From Paulownia fortunei (taxonomy: Eukaryota > Streptophyta > Magnoliopsida > Lamiales > Paulowniaceae), in contig CM033115.1 of NCBI GenBank assembly GCA_019321725.1, forward strand, positions 2,108,001 through 2,172,000: a DNA stretch of 64,000 nt, written 5' to 3'. Shown here piece after piece: positions 12,201 through 24,625 of the stretch. The position numbers and the translations under genes were made by a program. Under the pieces are notes generated by a model. That model was not told the DNA's origin and did no database searches. It saw nothing but the letters and a program-made list of their open reading frames with translations. Each line of letters begins with the position of its first letter. The stretch's first letter is position 1.

Positions 12201-14417
12201 TTGGCATCAATGAGTTTAATGCAGGTGCTTCAAACTCTGGTTAAGAGCATTTTGAAGGTACAAATACAGAGCCGTATAATGCATACACTGATGAATTATT
12301 CGAGTCACTTGTCGACAGTTTTAGTGCTGAAGAACATATTGATTTTGAATCCGATGAAATTGCTGATGAAGATAATTGTGATTATGATGATGATGATGCT
12401 GATGGGGTCGAAATTGATGATTTGGAAGAGATGTATGAGCAACATGATGAGGGCAACTCATCCCAACATCAAACGTCAGTTTATACCTCAATGCCCTCAA
12501 CAATAACTGAATATGACTTTAATCGTACTATACCATTCTTCACCACATGTTACCCAGAAATAGTTGTGGATTCTATTGATATTCCAAATAAAGCAAAGTT
12601 TTACAACTCTAGTATTGGAGAGTTTGAAAAGGGTATGGTATTCAAAGATAAAAAAAATCTGCAAGTTTCAGTTAAAGATTACTCTTTACGAGTTGTCAGG
12701 CGTGAGTATCGAGTAGTTTAGAGTACATCTAAATTATGAAAAGTGGAATGCAGCCATACTACATAGACCACGTAGTGTAATTAGGGGTTTCGAGCATCAT
12801 TGAAAGCAAAGCTCGGTTTATGAAAAATCACCAAGTGGGGAGGCCCTCATACCTACCTTATGAATTCAGTGTTTGTGGATCATCGCAACCTATGTAAAAA
12901 CATGATCGCAAGGTTTCTTACTAGCATAGTTCAGTGTGACCCGACCTATGAGATTAAGTATGTCCAACAAAATGTGAAAGATAAATATCAGTATGAAATT
13001 TCATATTATAAGGCCTGGCACGGTTTGAAATGCGCAAGGAAAATATTTATGGTACTTGGGAGAGTTCAGTTAGAAAATTGTTTAAGTATTTAAGAGTTTT
13101 GCAAAAATAGAATCCAGGCACAATTGTGGAGTAGCATTATATCGACACCGAGTTCGCAGAAAAGAAAATATTAAAATATGTATTTTGAGCATTCAAGCCA
13201 TGTATCGATGTGTTTTAAAATTGTCGTAAAGTAATAAGTGTTGATGGAATACATCTTTATACAAAGTACAAACACAAGTTGTTGATTGCTGTGAAGATAG
13301 ATGCAAATCAACAGGTTTTGCCTCTGGCTTTTGCAGTTGTTGATGAAGAAATATTTACATCTTGAAGATGATTTTTGCATATGTTGTCTATGTATGTTGT
13401 CCGCAGGGTTGAGGGTGTCTGTTTGATTTCTGACCAACATAGTGGCCTACTTGGAACTGTTCAATACATACCTGATTCACGCCACCTCATGGGGTGCATC
13501 GTTTTTGCTTAAGGCATGTGTCATCTAACTTCAACAAGCGGTTCAAGAGTATTGCATTAAGGGATTTGTGTTATACAGCTGGTTCACAATTGACAATCAG
13601 ACAATTTGATAAGGTAATGGAAAAAATAAAGGCTCTTAACGAGGATGCACATGCATATTTAGAGAATATAGATAAATGTCAGTGGACTCTGGCTTATGAT
13701 GGAGGATGGCGATGTGGCATTCTGACAAAAATATGTCAGAATGCATTAATGGAATGTTGAAAGGTGCACGACGGCTCCCAGTCATTACTATTGTACAGAT
13801 TACATTCCATCGTGCTGTTAAATATTTTCTCAATCAACTATCTAAGGGTCGTCGAATGGTGGAGAATAACCAACCATGGCCTGATAATACACTACAAAGG
13901 TATAAGAGTTGACAGAACCTATCTATAGAGCATATGGTACACGTATTTGATTACACAAATCAAACCACATCTGTCATAACACGTCGACTAGGATCATCTA
14001 AGAGTTTTACACACGTCATGAAACTGAGGTCAATGGAGTGTTCATACGGTAATTGGAGTCAATTTGGAATATCTTGCTCGCATGCAATGCATACTTGCTA
14101 GTATTTTGGAGTTAATCCAACAACACTCATGAAATCGTACTATAGCACTGGTTTTTATGTAAATACTTACAAAGGGAAGTTTGAGCCTTTGCCAGATGAA
14201 GTTTATTAGGATGCATCCCCTTTCGAATTATGACACAATCCATCGTTGCGGATTCAGAATCGTCGTGGACGGAATACTACTACTCGAATTCCTAACTAAA
14301 TGGATTAGTCTCAAACACGTGCTAGACAACAAGTGCGGACAAGACAAAGGGTCAATGCAACAGAACGTGGAACAGTTTCGTCTTCCCAGCATAGATGATG
14401 CATTACAGTTAGATTAG
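12201..14417 (+). pseudogene. mudrA-like: MuDR-type (MULE) transposase, multiply disrupted
   Basis: Several frames join into one recognisable transposase. First comes the DNA-binding region (GMVFKDKKNLQVSVKDYSLR, then ITKWGGPHT). The DDE catalytic part follows, with the first Asp in VISVDGIHLYTKYKHKLLIA (Asp codon near 13243) and the second in LISDQHSGL (near 13432). Last is a SWIM zinc-finger region, ECSYGNWSQFGISCSHAMHTC, around 14034-14096. The first CxC of the SWIM motif reads C-S-Y, so one zinc ligand is lost. In-frame stops replace Trp or Glu/Gln codons, for example TAG near 12719, TGA at the SW-RW positions near 13363-13370, and TAG after HAMHTC. At least two indels occur between 13090 and 13760. 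It cannot make an active enzyme. Confidence 0.85.
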
Positions 14418-14643
14418 TATTTGCTCTTGTACGGGAGTAATACTCCTTATTTGTATGAAATAATTTTGTAATGATGTTATATTTAACTGTTGTTAATGAT
14501 GTATGTACAATTTCATGTTATATGTTAAAATTTATGTTTAAATGTTGTGAACCATATGGTTAAATTTTATATTATATGTAAACATTCATATGATGCTGTT
14601 AAAAAAATTATCCTTGACACATGGTGTTATTTATTTGTAAACA

Positions 14644-16730
14644 GGATGGATATTATTTCTGTATATGGTTCACGGAATACGACAGTTTTATCCCGACAGG
14701 CTACTCACCGTTCAGAGAGTGTATTTGCTGTCGCGGTTGATAGAACACTTACAGTTAGGCACGCAAGCACACCATTTTGGAGTCTTCATGGTGGAGAGGG
14801 TGCATTGCATCCTCGTGTAGTTTATCTTCTGTATGATATGGGATTCTATGGCGTTTACCGATATGAACACTTTGATATGAACTTTCATTTGATTACTGCT
14901 CTAGTCGAGAGATAGAGACCTGAGACTCATACATTTCATTTTCGCATTGGTGAGGTGACAGTCACACTACAGGATGTTGCAGTTATTTGGGGTTTATTAG
15001 TAGATGGTCAGCTTGTTATTGGAGTTAATTCGAGGAGAACTACCGAGCAGTGGTAGGATTATTGCCACCATTACTTAGGATTTCAATCCACTTCACAGCA
15101 GTTTAGGGATGGACGTATATTGTTCAGTGCCTTGAGGGGCTATCTTCAGGCTAACCCAGTGACAGATGACACTCCCCACGATGAGTTGGAGAGATATGCA
15201 CGCGGATGTGCATTGATTCTACTTGATAGCGTTATGTGTCTTAATTAATCAGGCAATGGAGTGTCGTTGCTATATCTACAGAGTATAGAGCAAATTAAAG
15301 ATGTTGTTTATTTCAGTTGGGGTAGTGCAGTACTATTTTTCATGTATCGTGAGTTGTGCATTACATCGGATAAAGATAACAATGTTATTGGTGATGCAAT
15401 GATGCTTCTACAGGTAAACTTTATATAAGTGTTGTTACTTTTTTATGTTATATCAGTATGTTTGCCACTTTCATTAGATTAATATATATTTTTGCAGATA
15501 TGAGCATGGTATCGCATTACTATATTGGTGCCAAGACGATTACGTTCGCAAGTAAATATGGGTCCACTCATCGACGCTAGTGATCATGAGCTTCCACTTC
15601 CTCCATATGGTGCAAGGTATGGGCCCATTTATTAACGCTAATGATAATGAACTTCTACTTCCACTATTATTTTGTGATTATTATTTCATGATTATTTTTA
15701 TATATATATAGATGGATGCAGTATTACAGTTTCATGTGTACAGCGAGTCATTCGGTCAGGATTATTAGGGATATACTAGACAGGATGACTGATAGAGAGG
15801 TGAATAGGATTTAAGACACTTTTTTAAATTTGATTTGATTTTTCTTTTCATATATGTACAAATAATTCAAATTTATGTATTTTATAATTGTAGTTTATAT
15901 GAGAGCCATATGATATGAGTTCACCGGATATTATGGTGTTTGATCCAATGTGTAATACGTCACTGTGGAGATCTCGTTGTCCATTGATCAATACGCTATC
16001 GTGGAGTTTCATCACTCAGACCGGGTCATGCACCAGTTTGACATGCGACAGTATATTCCACCAGATATACCAGCGCATGAGTAGACTTTACATGATGTAG
16101 ACCGCAGAGGACACAGTGGAGATGATTGAGCTCGATATCATCGGCAGTATGTGTCACAGTGGGCAAATAGACATTAGTTTATTATCGTCAATCCTCCCAT
16201 TACTAGGTCCAATAGTACTAAGCCTCGCTATATGGATTGGTATGATGGCATTACATGTCGTCTGATATCACCATCCCATTTGCCTATGGAGGATGAGGGG
16301 TACCAGCCTTCACACATATCAGATTTGGAAGTTATGGTAAAATATTTATTAATAAATTTTTTTATAATGAGTATGCATCATATTTATGATATTCTTTAAT
16401 ATTATTCATTTTTTACACGTATTTTAGAGTATGACGGTCGAGAGGATTATACTCAGTGCTGATGGCGCGAATGAGCAAGATATAGCTTCACTTATGCAGT
16501 TGAGGAGTGAAGTTATATACGCCACTGATGATCTCAAACGCCTACTTCGTAGACAACAAAATACTGTAAATATACCAATGCTACCACCACAAAACACAGC
16601 CAGGAGAACGAGGAGGCGTACTAGAGTAGTAGATGATGCGGGTCTCTCTACCTCGACACGGGGTGCATTTACTAGCCATGCTTCTACAATATTTTTCATC
16701 TACTTATGTCTAGTGTAGCAGATGAGGTAG
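14644..16730 (+). pseudogene. Plant mobile domain (PMD / MAIN-like) region carried by the MULE, disrupted
   Basis: The reading frame from MDIISVYGSRNTTVLSRQ contains PMD hallmarks. There is a GFYGVYRYEHFDMNFHLITAL segment, then RPETHTFHFRIGEVTVTLQD, VAVIWGL and LDSVMCLN. Spliced or broken continuations carry a WMQYYSFMC segment (about 15711), a LWRSRCPLINTL segment (about 15962) and a C-terminal basic tail (ARRTRRRTRV, about 16595). Introns seem to lie near 15416-15497, 15617-15710 and 15799-15893. The MULE-related W-R motif reads stop-R (TAG at 14913-14915), and other stops follow. PMD proteins occur as domesticated silencing-related genes (MAIN/MAIL family) and inside transposons; this copy lies inside one and is dead. 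Confidence 0.75.
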
Positions 16731-17599
16731 GTCCATATACATCGACACATCGTGTATCACACGGTTTAAATAGCACCGTCGAGTATTATGTGCCTCAACA
16801 GGCACAACCAAATGACCAATTCACTCTGTATTGAGGTATGCCACCATCTACGATGTCATTCTCTACACTACTCAGTTCAGATTTAGATATGGCGCAAACA
16901 CTGTTTGTTTAACAGCATATAGGACATGATTCTGGACGTAGAGATTTTATTGTCTCGCCTGTTGCATTTCCACATCTAGACATCGACTATCATGATCGTG
17001 GAGAGTCGAGCTCCACAACTTCGTCAGGTCGGTCGAGCTTCAATTTAAACTATAATATATATGTTGATTATCCGATCCCAAATCAATCACATGATACTGC
17101 TGTTATTCAGGGTGGATGTCGAGATAGACGACAACGCCACCGACGTACGTATGGCACTGATGGTCATTTTTAGTATTTTTTTTATTCTTGTATTTTTTAA
17201 AACTTTTAAATTCAATACTGTAATTATTATTAAAAAAATTAATTGTGTGATTTATGAAGTAAAAATAGTATTGTTATTCTCTTTATTAAAATATTTACAT
17301 ACATATTATAGCTTAATTAAAAAAAATTAAACAATATAACTTTATGTTATTTATTATTATAATAAAAAATATTTATCTAAATATATGTATATATATAATT
17401 ATATTTATATATATTTATCTAAAATATATGTATAAATATTTTAATTTTCTCATTTGCATTTGTATTGAATATCAATCATTTTTAACTACATCCCACTCCC
17501 TATTTCTCCACTCCCCATAAATTTATATATTAATTATATATATATATATAAAGCAAATATATATATAAGCATTCTTAATATTTTAAAAAAATATATTTT

Positions 17600-17816
17600 T
17601 TGAAAGCGCAATTGTAACTTGCGCTTTCAACAATTCCTTTAAAAAAATAAAATAAATTTTAAAAGCGTAAGTTCGAATTGCGTTTTCAATTCAAAAGGCG
17701 CAATCCTAACTTGCGTTTTTAAAAATTTCTTAAAAAAAAATAAAATAAAATTTTGAAAGCGCAAGTGAGGATTGCGTTTTTGATAAAAACACAACCCCTA
17801 TTTGCGCTTTCACTTA
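17600..17816 (+). repeat. Right terminal inverted repeat of the MULE, built of alternating GAAAGCGCAA motifs
   Basis: The unit TTGAAAGCGCAATTGTAACT appears first near 17600. Its inverted and diverged copies (TTGCGCTTTC, AAAAGCGTAAGTTCG, AAGGCGCAATCCTAACTTGC, GAAAGCGCAAGTGAGGATTG) follow at intervals of 25-60 bases. The array ends with TTTGCGCTTTCACTTA at 17816, which pairs with the left end at 10801. The alternation gives several small hairpins inside the TIR. Confidence 0.75.
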
Positions 17817-19180
17817 TATTTTTAACTTCCCCCAAATATACAGTATTTTATTAATTTTAAATTAAAAATATTATTTTTTATTAAATTAGTCGGATTACTG
17901 ATTAGTTATGTAATTTGTGTTACATTTTGTATTCATTTAAATGGTATTTAAAAAGAAACATTTCACAAAAAAAATAAAATTTTATTTTAGGACTATTAAA
18001 AAAAATATGACTATTAAACTTTAGGACAAACAAAATATTAATAAGAGAGTGTGACCAACGTTTTCTTTGTCTAAGAAATTTGCAGGCTTTTGGAGTTTTG
18101 GTAACCAAGGAATGGAGTCATGGATATATATGAATATTATTCCTTATCTATTTTAGAGTTTTTTTTTAGTAAAAATTCATATTATATCTATACACTATAC
18201 ATATGAATAATTAAAAAATATTTTTATTTTTGTTACATATTTGGAACTTAATAAATAACATTCATACTTTCTAGGTACAAAAATTTAATACATGTATTAT
18301 ATGTATTTCATGTAATATTTGATGAATAAGGTTTTATTTTAATAAATATTTATAATATTTATTTAAAATCTAAAAAATATATTTAATTACAAGTATTGAT
18401 TGAATATCACACAAATAAAAAAATAAAAACTATTAATTATTATTCAATAGTTATTTATAAATTATCTCATAATTTTTATTTAAATAATATAATGAGTCAG
18501 TGGTACATATAAAATAATTTTTGCATAGTTTAGAAACAATTACAAACATAATATATATGGAAATAATATCAAGATAAGTCGTATTTTTTATCTGAATAAT
18601 TTTTTTATATTTATATTTTATGTATATGGATCCATATATATTTTTTACTTTTAACATGAATTTTTCATTATATTAAATGTTGAATAGAATTCTATCTTGT
18701 ATTTAACTAACTTTAGAGAAAATATAGAAAAATCTTATCAAAATTAGGAAATAATCAAGGAAAACAAATATATTGCAGATCAAAATCGTTTTTGCCATTA
18801 ACATAGATAATGTGTTAGCCATGGACTTTTTTCTCAAAGATTAAAAAAGATGCACAATTAGTAGAAAAAGGTAGTCGATCAATTCATATTTAAACTTATT
18901 TTTATATTTTTAGCATTTGAAAGTTGAAAATATTTTTACTAAATTTTTGTGTAAAAACAAAAAATACTTTTGAGTTAATTATGTTTATATGTTTATTATA
19001 TATATTTTAAAGTGCAAATGTATATACTTTGTTGTATTTTCTATTTAGAAAAACATACAATATTATTAGATTTAAAAATAAATTTTAACAGGAGCATGAA
19101 ATGAAGTAAAAAATAATAAATTTGAAATTAAATTTTAAAAATAAAATAAAATTTTCAGAATTTTAAGTAGGAAAAAAAAG
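17817..19180. other. AT-rich intergenic DNA upstream of the p24 gene
   Basis: The DNA is strongly AT-rich, with oligo-A/T runs. I see no coding exon, RNA gene or defined transposon. Confidence 0.5.
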
Positions 19181-19462
19181 AGAGATGCATAGGAAATGAA
19201 AACAAAAGGCCCAAAGAAGCCCTGCCATGTCATTCATATGCTGCGCTGTGGCATCCAATAGTCTTATCCCACGTCATCATAGTACACCGAAGTAACGTGA
19301 CGAAATACATCATATCCAAACCATATACAAGACAACTGAAAGTCAGTCAAGTTGACGACTCACGGCTCACGAGCATTCAAAAAAACCCGAAAAAGAGAAT
19401 TACAGATTTTCCTTTGCTTCATCCGAACCCGAAACCCGGACCCGGGGTTCCGAAAAGTCGAA
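19181..19462 (+). promoter_or_regulatory. Promoter and 5' UTR of the p24 gene
   Basis: Base composition changes to GC-richer sequence. A CCAAT box (GCATCCAATAG, near 19252-19262) is followed closely by an ACGT-core element (CCCACGTCATC, near 19268-19278), which resembles a bZIP/ER-stress-type site. For a secretory-pathway gene an ACGT-type element would fit, but this is inference from motif and position. Confidence 0.45.
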
Positions 19463-19708
19463 ATGGAGACGAGGCGAAAAATTATCCGGTGTGACGGGGC
19501 GGCGTACGCCCTTTTCGGCCTCCTGTTATTGAGCATGGTGAGCCACATAACGGCGCTTTCCTTGACGGTAAGCAACGTTGAGTGCGTATATGAGTACGTA
19601 TTCTACGAAGGCGACACCGTTTCGGGGAACTTCGTCGTCGCCGATCACGATATCTTCTGGAACTCCGAGCACCCCGGCATCGATTTCACTGTATTGCACT
19701 TCCCTTTC

Positions 19709-19744
<36 letters not shown>

Positions 19745-19868
19745 CGCGTGCGTGCGTGTGTGTGTGTGTGTGTCACCTGTGAAATTATATGGAATTGTGG
19801 GAGGTGACATCTAGGTATTTAAATTCTTTGCGGAAAAAAACAAAAATCTGTAGAGGTTTAGCTTTCGT

Positions 19869-19899
<31 letters not shown>

Positions 19900-22709
19900 G
19901 TGGTTATTTGGAAATTGGAAGTGGACGAATTTGTACGATTAATTGGAAAGGGTTGGTTTTTATTTTTTGGCTTTTCTTAATCACTTTTAGTTTTTATAGT
20001 GGTTCTTTTTAGGGTTTTTATATGTCTTGTTTGTTTGAGCGTAGTTGTGGTGCATTTTAAAATTATGAATCTTGAGACAATCGCTTCAAAAAAATCACAA
20101 AATTTGAATTTATTCTATCAAGGATGGAGTTTTCAAGTTCTTTAGTAGCTGAAATGCTTCTGTTGTTTTTATTGAATATTTTAATATAGTTCTGAGGCAA
20201 AAAGATGAACAAAAGTGAAATTTTCTGTTATTCAAGCTTGTTGATGTAGTTGGACTGTTACAAAATTAAATGTATTTTTGATCACATCTTATTGTAAACT
20301 CTTATTCTCTGTCTTAGTCTAAGTGATTATGAAAATTAGAATATTTCATATCTATCCATTTCCCATTCTAATTGTCTTAGTTTGAAATTGTGAAAAAAAC
20401 TGATTTTTGGCAAAGCCAAGTACTTATTGATTTGATTAGTTTTAGTTTTTTGGAGGAGAAACTTTATGTAATGATGCTATGTCTATCAAATGTCACTATT
20501 TGTAAATTTGTTTAATCTGAAAATCTAAATAAATGTATATGATTGGTCCCAGTGCCATCCACTTGGCTAGCCAGAAAAGTGATACCAAATTTTATATGTT
20601 ACCATGTTTGGCTCATAGCATGTAATGAATGGTTGTCCATTCTGTGTAAGTTAATGAAGATTGATTGATTAGCTTATAGCATGTATTGAATGGTTGTCCA
20701 TTCTGTGTATTGTGTACAGGTTGCTAATGTATGGTTATTAGCAGCTTTATTGGATTTTGTTAGTTGAAGAAAACTATGTAATTGAGAACAATGTAGCAGG
20801 TGTAAATAATGATGAATGTTCAACCAATTCAGTTAAAATACTGATTTCTCCCAAATGTTTGAAATGATATTCACTCGTCAAACAGGCAAGAGGAAGAAGA
20901 AAAGGTGTAATGTAACTGAAAAGGGAAATAATTTTCTGAAGTCGAGTTTCAAATAACCATGAGTTGGTTCTATAGTTTCAATTTGTTGTAATAACATTGT
21001 TGTGGAAATGAGTTTGTGTTTGGTTATTGAGCCATGTCTGCGAACAATGCATGTGTTTTTGCTCAGCCAATGTCAATGGTGATCTCATGTTCTTATATAT
21101 TGTTATATTGTCTATAAGAAAGTTTATGAAATGATTTTAATGCTCAAGTGTAGATCAGTAGCTTAAATTACTTGATGTTATTGATTATTTACTCGTATTT
21201 ATTCCTTCTTGATGTAGGTGACATCTCCTGGAGGCAATACTGTGCACACTTTGAAGGGAACATCAGGGGACAAATTTGAGTTTAAGGCCCCTGGAAGTGG
21301 AATGTACAAATTTTGTTTCCATAATCCTTATTCTACACCAGAAACAGTCTCTTTCAACATTCATACAGGCCATATTCCCACTGCCCATGACCTAGTGAAG
21401 GATGGTTTGTCTCGTCTTTTGATTTGCTCTAAAAATTGCTTGTTTTGACCCAATGTTGATAGTTCCTTTGAACTATAATGTGATTCTTTCTTTTCTCCAT
21501 TTTTACATTTGCAGAACATTTGGACCCCATTAATGTCAAAATTGCTGAGCTGAGTGAGGCACTGGAATCTGTTACCCTAGAGCAGAAGTATCTGAAAGCA
21601 CGTGATACTCGTCATCGCCATAGTAAGACCCTTTTTTCGTTTCCTTTCTCTTTTTTATTTTTCTAATTCCCTGTTGTAATGTGCATGGATTTTGTAGGAA
21701 CCTTTTTGGTTGTTCCCTATCTTCAATGCATGTATGTTAATGCCATTTAACTTGCTGCTTATTTTTAGAACTTTCAAAAGGCTTGTAAATCTGGTGCACT
21801 GCAATTTAAACTAAATCAAACTACATGCTTGCTTTATTTCATTATAAATCCACCATGCTGAAAGATAAATATTTTGACATTGTCAGCCTTGTTAATGATG
21901 CAGTACAAAGACCTGGAAAACATTTGCTTGCAATGTATAACATCAATGAGTTGAGCATTAGATGTTGTTGAACATTTTGCCCACCATTCTCAGATCAGTG
22001 GTGATTCATTAAAGATTGGAAAGTTGCTAATAAAAGATAATGGCAGTTTTATATTGTCAACTATTGGATTTATCAACACTCGCATCGAAGTAATAGGTAG
22101 TGTCCAAACCATATTGCTGGACTAAGGAGATACTAGTTTTAACCCTAACAAGACTATTGATGGACTAGGACGCTTGCTTTTGATTATTTTGCATGTGGAA
22201 AGGGTGGGTTGATCTGGGGGGGTTAAAGTGTTCAACTCCTGCTGTTTCACAATCTCCTCCTTAAATACTTTTGTCGAAGTTATACAGCATAAAACAATAC
22301 TAGATGTCAAGCCAAAGAATTCGGGGATCTTGTTTGTTCGTAGCAGTATGACTCATCCACCGTGAAAGCAGTCTTGTGAAAACATTAACAGGACAGCTCT
22401 TTTAACTTACTTTTCAAGGGTTTGCCTTTATTTTCCACATTTACTGGGATAAAGAAGACACCTACCTAGTAACATCATAAGATGCATTTCCTGCAGCTTG
22501 CATGATGTTTTGAATTGATTGCTGTTAGCTAAGTTGTTTGTGATCATGTAATTACTATGCATGTTCTTGCTGCAGCAAATGAGAGCACAAGAAAGCGCGT
22601 GATATTCTACACAATTGGAGAGTACCTTTTGCTGCTTACTGTAAGTGGGCTTCAGGTTGTGTACATCCGTCGCTTGTTCAGCAAGTCGGTTGCCTACAAC
22701 CGTGTTTAA
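19463..22709 (+). CDS. p24 family cargo receptor, beta subfamily (transmembrane emp24 domain protein)
   Basis: Four exons (19463-19690, 21218-21404, 21515-21622, 22576-22709, stop TAA at 22707-22709) encode 218 residues, the usual p24 length. A signal peptide covers about residues 1-32 (AYALFGLLLLSMVSHITA). The GOLD domain follows with its two Cys (Cys41 in VECVYEY and Cys109 in MYKFCFHN), expected to form a disulfide. A coiled-coil stretch (VKIAELSEALESVTLEQKYL) comes next. A single membrane segment lies at about residues 183-205, and the 13-residue cytosolic tail is RRLFSKSVAYNRV. The tail lacks the KKxx of p24 delta proteins and matches plant p24 beta2/beta3. p24 proteins cycle between ER and Golgi in COPI/COPII vesicles. 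All splice phases agree. Intron 1 is 1.5 kb and rich in microsatellites. Confidence 0.95.
19712..19902 (+). repeat. Compound (TA)n/(TG)n microsatellite, second (GT)n and poly-G run in p24 intron 1
   Basis: Near 19712-19773 a TATATA tract passes into TGTGTG, GCGCGTGCGTGC and TGTGTG again. A second (GT)n followed by about 18 G lies at 19869-19901. Both are intronic. Such tracts are highly variable and often mis-called in assemblies. Confidence 0.85.
20611..20708 (+). repeat. Imperfect direct repeat, 61-base period, in p24 intron 1
   Basis: GCTCATAGCATGTAATGAAT followed by GGTTGTCCATTCTGTGTA starts at 20611. The same block with two base changes (GCTTATAGCATGTATTGAAT) starts at 20672. Two copies only. 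Confidence 0.8.
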
Positions 22710-24440
22710 TGGAGCTCCTGAACTGGGCTGGCTATTCTAACTCCCCTTAATCCTGGTTTCTCAATGTTTGACGGTAAAGTTTGGAAGAAACATACAGGGT
22801 TTGTATCACCAAAACTAATTTTATTTGATAGTCCTTGTTCCTTAGAATCACAGTGCAAAACATCTTAATGATACTTGATTTAGCTAGAGGATCTGGATAA
22901 TTTATAAATGTGAGATTATTTAAATTTTCTCAATTTGAAGCAACATCTGATAATCAAAATAAATGGTTTTATCGAAACAAATATTGAAAAAAAGAGGCCA
23001 TCAGTCATGTGATAAATGGGCTTCAACAGAACTTATCCTTAAAAGCTAAAAGCTAGTTTGGAAAACTAGTTCGAGGAGATAGTGTTTATTCTACATATAT
23101 ATATATATATATGGTTTGGAAAACTAGTTCGAGGAGATAGTGTTTATTCTACATATATATATATATAGTATATTAACCCAATAATTTAGCGATTTGACAA
23201 ATTCAATATTTAATTCTCATTTTCATGTATAATAATTTAGTAATGTGAAATAAATTCAACTTGTAATATTTGTTATCGCATAAAAAATGTTATTAATTTC
23301 CAACACTTATTTTCATACCTAACATATTATGTAAATGAGTCAGAATTCAAATTCATAATGCGAGTTAGATTCAAACTCAACATTGTCTGTAAATTTGGTG
23401 TTTTAATACTAAGATAAATAAATTTAATTAAAATTTATCTCTAAAAACTTGTTTGAGATAAGAGAATGTCCAATTCACACGCGCACGTAGATATATATAC
23501 ACACACACACACACACTATATCTGCACAATATTTCAGCGAGGAAACAAATTCGTAATTGGGCCATGCAAAGTTTTAATTGACAAAGTGGTTTTGGTATCT
23601 TGTTAGGCTTTAGGGTCCACATCAATCAAAAAGTAACACTTTTATTGTGTGGTGCGAATCTAAAATCCAGAGAATTCTTGGACTAATTGGTAAATAATAC
23701 AAAAGATGATTTCAGACGTGTCATCGTCTCAAATCTTGCTTTTGTCTCAATTATATTATAATCCTTATTTTATCCAATCTAAAGGTGACTTCTATTATCC
23801 TGACCCTGTCTGTCCTTTTTGCCACGCCATCAATGTCTATTGGATAAGCTCCTACCATTTTTTCAGGAGTGGACACATGGTTTTACAGTTAAATTACTGT
23901 AATACCCCAATAAGATTTTTGAACTTGATTAGTCAAATACACTTGTCCCACGGACAGGTCTAGAAACAATAATCCTCAGCTCATAGTCAAATTATGTATT
24001 TAGTAACATATTATTTAAAAATATTTTATATATTTTTTGAATTTATATTGAGTAGAAAATTTATAAGTAAAATGTATTAGTTAATAAAAAATATTATAGT
24101 ATATACTAATTTGATAAAAATTATGTTAAATTAAAAATTAAATATTAAAATTTAAGTATAATAAAATTTTAAATTAATTTAATATCAAATATTAATTAAT
24201 TAAATTAAAAAAATTATTAAAATATAAATATAAATTTATTAGTCATATAACATTTTAAAGTATTTTTACTATAAATATTAGATAAGGATAATTTGATTAA
24301 TATTTTATAATATAAGAGGACAAAATGAGATAATGAGAATACAAAGGTAAAATAAGATGGAATAAAAATATAAAAAAAATAAAATGAGACAAAAGAATAA
24401 AGTGATACAAAATTTACTCATAAATAATTAACATTACATT
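22710..24440. other. p24 3' UTR and intergenic DNA
   Basis: The first 150-250 bases are probably p24 3' UTR. The remainder is AT-rich, with microsatellites (ACAC near 23501-23516) and a short tandem duplication described separately. The open frames here are not similar to any protein I recognise. Confidence 0.5.
23053..23168 (+). repeat. Tandem duplication of about 58 bp with (TA)n tails
   Basis: The unit GTTTGGAAAACTAGTTCGAG then GAGATAGTGTTTATTCTACA followed by (TA)n occurs twice, back to back. The non-TA part is identical between copies, so the duplication is recent or an assembly effect. Confidence 0.85.
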
Positions 24441-24625
24441 ATTTTCCTCCATGCAAGGGCATTTTCGTCAACTGCTCATATCCACTCCTACACAATTATT
24501 TTCTTTGTTATTTAAACCACCTCTGATCACATTTTTGCTCTCTTCTACATCTTCATACAAGTGACCTGAAGAAACTCAAGAAACCATCCCTTCTCCCTTA
24601 ATTTTTTCATTGTATAACAGAAAAA
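24441..24625 (+). promoter_or_regulatory. Core promoter and 5' UTR of the YGL/LRDR gene
   Basis: A TATTTAAACC element near 24510 and a T/C-rich leader precede the start codon at 24626. The assignment is positional; no defined hormone or metal element was identified. Confidence 0.35.

Larger units (their letters stand above)
10801..17816 (+). mobile_element. Decayed Mutator-like element (MULE) carrying a plant mobile domain region
   Basis: The outer ends match as inverted repeats. The left end starts TAAGTGAAAACGCGTATGAG at 10801. The complement of the right end starts TAAGTGAAAGCGCAAATAGG at 17816. Both continue with a GGGGTTGTG/GGGGTGTGC block and then GCAATCCT. Between them, on the plus strand, lie an N-terminal domain ORF (11766-12083), a MuDR-type transposase (12201-14417) and a PMD-type region (about 14644-16730). 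All are interrupted by stops or frameshifts, so the element is non-autonomous now. Length is about 7.0 kb, usual for an autonomous MULE. No clear 9-bp target duplication was found, consistent with age. Confidence 0.8.

Noticed and set aside
19352..19807. 151-codon plus-strand frame overlapping p24 exon 1
   Set aside because: It contains p24 codons in another frame and the (TG)n microsatellite translated as CVCVCV. The p24 frame has clear family similarity, so this is a shadow.
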